A program made the position numbers and the translations under genes. A stretch of DNA of 7,910 nucleotides from Bacteroidales bacterium. Lineage in GTDB: Bacteria; Bacteroidota; Bacteroidia; Bacteroidales; UBA1556. Shown here piece after piece: positions 6,838 to 7,910 of this stretch. Under the pieces are notes generated by a model. The model had not been told where the DNA came from and made no database searches. It saw only the letters and a list, made by a program, of their open reading frames with translations. The stretch covers positions 1-7,910 of the forward strand of contig JAOZKO010000123.1 of the NCBI GenBank assembly GCA_029935325.1, written 5' to 3'. The first letter of the stretch is position 1; each line of letters opens with the position of its first letter.

Positions 6838-6919
6838 GTTAAATTTGTTTAAGGGTGCTTCTAATAATTACTTCGCATCAAGAAAGTAATTATTAGAAGT
6901 TCTCTTAAGGTTAAATATG
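6838..6919. repeat. Long hairpin flanked by 10-bp direct repeats (MITE-like)
   Basis: CTTCTAATAATTACTT (6858-6873) and AAGTAATTATTAGAAG (6884-6899) are perfect 16-bp inverted arms with a 10-base loop. The pairing continues outward with one mismatch and three G-U pairs to 6848/6909, giving a 62-base hairpin. Directly outside lie GTTAAATTTG (6838-6847) and GTTAAATATG (6910-6919), identical at 9 of 10 positions, as a target-site duplication would be. No T-run follows on either side, and both flanking genes start here rather than end, so a terminator role is unlikely. The hairpin is seen directly; an insertion origin is inference. Confidence 0.6.
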
Positions 6920-6990
6920 AGTTGTATCAAAAAGAAGAAATCTAGAAAAATATTTTGTAAAAAACTAAAATTAATACCCTAGTTTTACTT

Positions 6991-7018
6991 TTTGATTTTG
7001 TATGTCATTATATGTTTA
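6991..7018 (+). promoter_or_regulatory. Possible promoter of the barrel gene
   Basis: TTTG at 6991-6994 (a second at 6997-7000) is followed 16 bases later by TATGTTTA (7011-7018), which matches TAnnTTTG at all but the last base. The spacing is somewhat shorter than usual. It would give a leader of about 50 bases ending in the A-rich run before the ATG. Confidence 0.3.
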
Positions 7019-7073
7019 TTAAAACAGTCACTAGAATTAATTATTTTAGACTAAATATTTAAAACAAAAAATT

Positions 7074-7694
7074 ATGAAAAAATTACATTTACTCTTAGCC
7101 GTATTATTATTAGTTAGTCTTCAGAGTTTTGGACAATATCGTTTTGAGATAGCTGGTGGAACTGGATTGGTAGGATCAACTGATTATAGTGAATTTTCCA
7201 GTCCTGTTAATTTTGCTGCTACATTTGGATATAAGCAAAATGATAATCTTTTTTTCTATTTTGAAGGAGGGATTAATAATGCTAAGAACTCTTTGGGCAA
7301 TACTAATTCATCAACTTTTTTGTCCATCGGGGCTAAAAATAATCTTGATTTGGGAATATTTTATGTGCATTTAGGAGGTACATTAGGTGTAAGTTTCAAT
7401 AAGTACGGAGATTATTATAGCGATTGGGGAACTTATACTGAATATATTCTTCCTGAAAAAGAGACCTCGCTTTATCTTTCAGCTGTTATTGAGATTGTTA
7501 GATATATTGATATAGAACAAAAATACGGTATATTATTACGCTCAGGAATGGCTACTTCTGGTTCATTGGGCTTTACTGATATTACTTTGAAAGAATATGA
7601 CCAAAATAATGTGCTTATTAATGAATATACCGAGGCCACAAGCCTTGGGTTGAAATTTATTCCAGTTATGCTAGGTTTTGTAGTAAATATTTGA
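7074..7694 (+). CDS. Exported protein, probable small outer-membrane beta-barrel, function unknown
   Basis: The 206-residue product starts with a clear signal peptide (MKKLHLLLAVLLLVSLQSFG, likely cut before Gln21). The mature part is built of alternating polar/hydrophobic stretches rich in Gly, Tyr, Phe, Asn and Ser, such as YRFEIAGGTGLVG, VNFAATFGYK, NLFFYFEGGI, FYVHLGGTLGVSF, TSLYLSAVIEIV, YGILLRSGMA, and a final strand KFIPVMLGFVVNI. This is the look of an eight- to ten-stranded outer-membrane barrel as in OmpW/OmpA-like or generic 'outer membrane beta-barrel' proteins, with acidic/Tyr-rich loops between strands (for example around 110-125). No OmpA peptidoglycan-binding or plug domain is present and I recognise no specific family. 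The ATG at 7074 is set by the signal peptide and the A-rich leader. It is converged upon by the next gene, only 19 bases away. Confidence 0.8.
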   Translation: MKKLHLLLAVLLLVSLQSFGQYRFEIAGGTGLVGSTDYSEFSSPVNFAATFGYKQNDNLFFYFEGGINNAKNSLGNTNSSTFLSIGAKNNLDLGIFYVHLGGTLGVSFNKYGDYYSDWGTYTEYILPEKETSLYLSAVIEIVRYIDIEQKYGILLRSGMATSGSLGFTDITLKEYDQNNVLINEYTEATSLGLKFIPVMLGFVVNI

Positions 7695-7705
7695 GAATAA
7701 ATATC

Positions 7706-7728
7706 CTTTTAAATCAATATTTTAAAAG
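7706..7728. terminator. Possible bidirectional terminator hairpin between convergent genes
   Basis: CTTTTAAA (7706-7713) and TTTAAAAG (7721-7728) form an 8-bp AT-rich stem with a 7-base loop. The stem sits between or across the ends of the two convergent genes, and the minus-strand stop codon lies in the loop. It has T-rich arms but weak pairing, so termination is only plausible. Confidence 0.35.
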
Positions 7729-7908
7729 AGCAAACTTAAATTTACTTTTCAAATAAGAACCAATAATATATTCTCCATTTCCTAAGTCAATAGATAAAAA
7801 TGGGCATGGATAAATATCTAATTCTTTATTGTTGAGCCATGTGCTGCGTTGTACTTTGCCATCTTTTGAAAGTATGCAAAGGGTAGTTTGGTCAGCATCG
7901 TCTTCTAT
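7714..7908 (-). CDS. Partial CDS, C-terminal 64 residues, unknown function
   Basis: Reading in from the right edge on the minus strand, this frame is open to a TGA at 7716-7714, while the other two minus frames hit stops within about 20 bases of the edge. The visible 64 residues include TTLCILSKDGKVQ, then WLNNKELDIYPCPFLSIDLG, then EYIIGSYLKSKFKFALLKY. This is short beta strands separated by DGK- and GNG-type turns, with a hydrophobic/basic last strand. The pattern suggests the last blade of a beta-propeller or a similar all-beta domain, but no family motif is visible and the start lies outside the window. It converges with the barrel gene. Confidence 0.65.
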   Translation of the reverse strand: MEDDADQTTLCILSKDGKVQRSTWLNNKELDIYPCPFLSIDLGNGEYIIGSYLKSKFKFALLKY

Positions 7909-7910
7909 TT

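Larger units (their letters stand above)
6748..7073. other. Divergent intergenic region (326 bp)
   Basis: This gap separates the 5' ends of the penicillin acylase (minus) and the barrel gene (plus). It holds promoter-like boxes for the minus-strand gene (6808-6825), a plus-strand TAAATTTG box (6840-6847), a long hairpin bounded by near-identical direct repeats (6838-6919), and an A/T-rich leader before 7074. No ORF of note and no tRNA-like or riboswitch-like structure was recognised. Confidence 0.7.

Noticed and set aside
6848..6909. Intrinsic terminator at the long hairpin
   Set aside because: No T-run on either strand and both flanking genes begin, rather than end, at this gap.

Overview
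The window is AT-rich DNA, almost certainly from a member of the Bacteroidota. The support is: TAnnTTTG-type -7 promoter boxes with A/T-rich leaders and no Shine-Dalgarno sequence; an SSB with a Q/N/P-rich linker and a DDLPF tip; signal peptides ending before Gln; and a metallophosphatase/5'-nucleotidase lipoprotein of the type common in that phylum. Species cannot be assigned from the sequence alone.

Layout. Bases 3-164 (+) are the open C-terminal end of a gene entering from the left, perhaps mfd. Then come ssb (350-835, +), a strong hairpin terminator, a lipoprotein 5'-nucleotidase/cyclic phosphodiesterase-like enzyme (949-2673, +), a second hairpin, and a secreted M48 zinc metalloprotease with a LysM-like C-terminus (2779-4200, +). 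A convergent intergenic gap (4201-4365) carries a GGATT-rich element and an octamer tandem repeat. On the minus strand follows a penicillin-acylase-family Ntn hydrolase (6747-4366). A 326-bp divergent gap (6748-7073) contains a long, nearly perfect hairpin flanked by 10-bp near-identical direct repeats. Next is a small exported, probably beta-barrel, outer-membrane protein of unknown function (7074-7694, +). The window ends with the C-terminus of an unrecognised minus-strand gene (7714 to the edge).

How the genes fit together. Each complete gene has its own promoter-like box or its own terminator-like hairpin, so the window looks like a row of single-gene units rather than an operon. Apart from SSB, the four complete products look exported: periplasmic or outer-membrane phosphatase, protease, amidohydrolase and barrel. 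That suggests ordinary cell-envelope housekeeping and nutrient salvage. I see no phage, CRISPR, toxin-antitoxin, secretion or biosynthetic system. The most unusual signals are non-coding: the MITE-like hairpin at 6838-6919 and the repeat-bearing convergent gap at 4224-4331.
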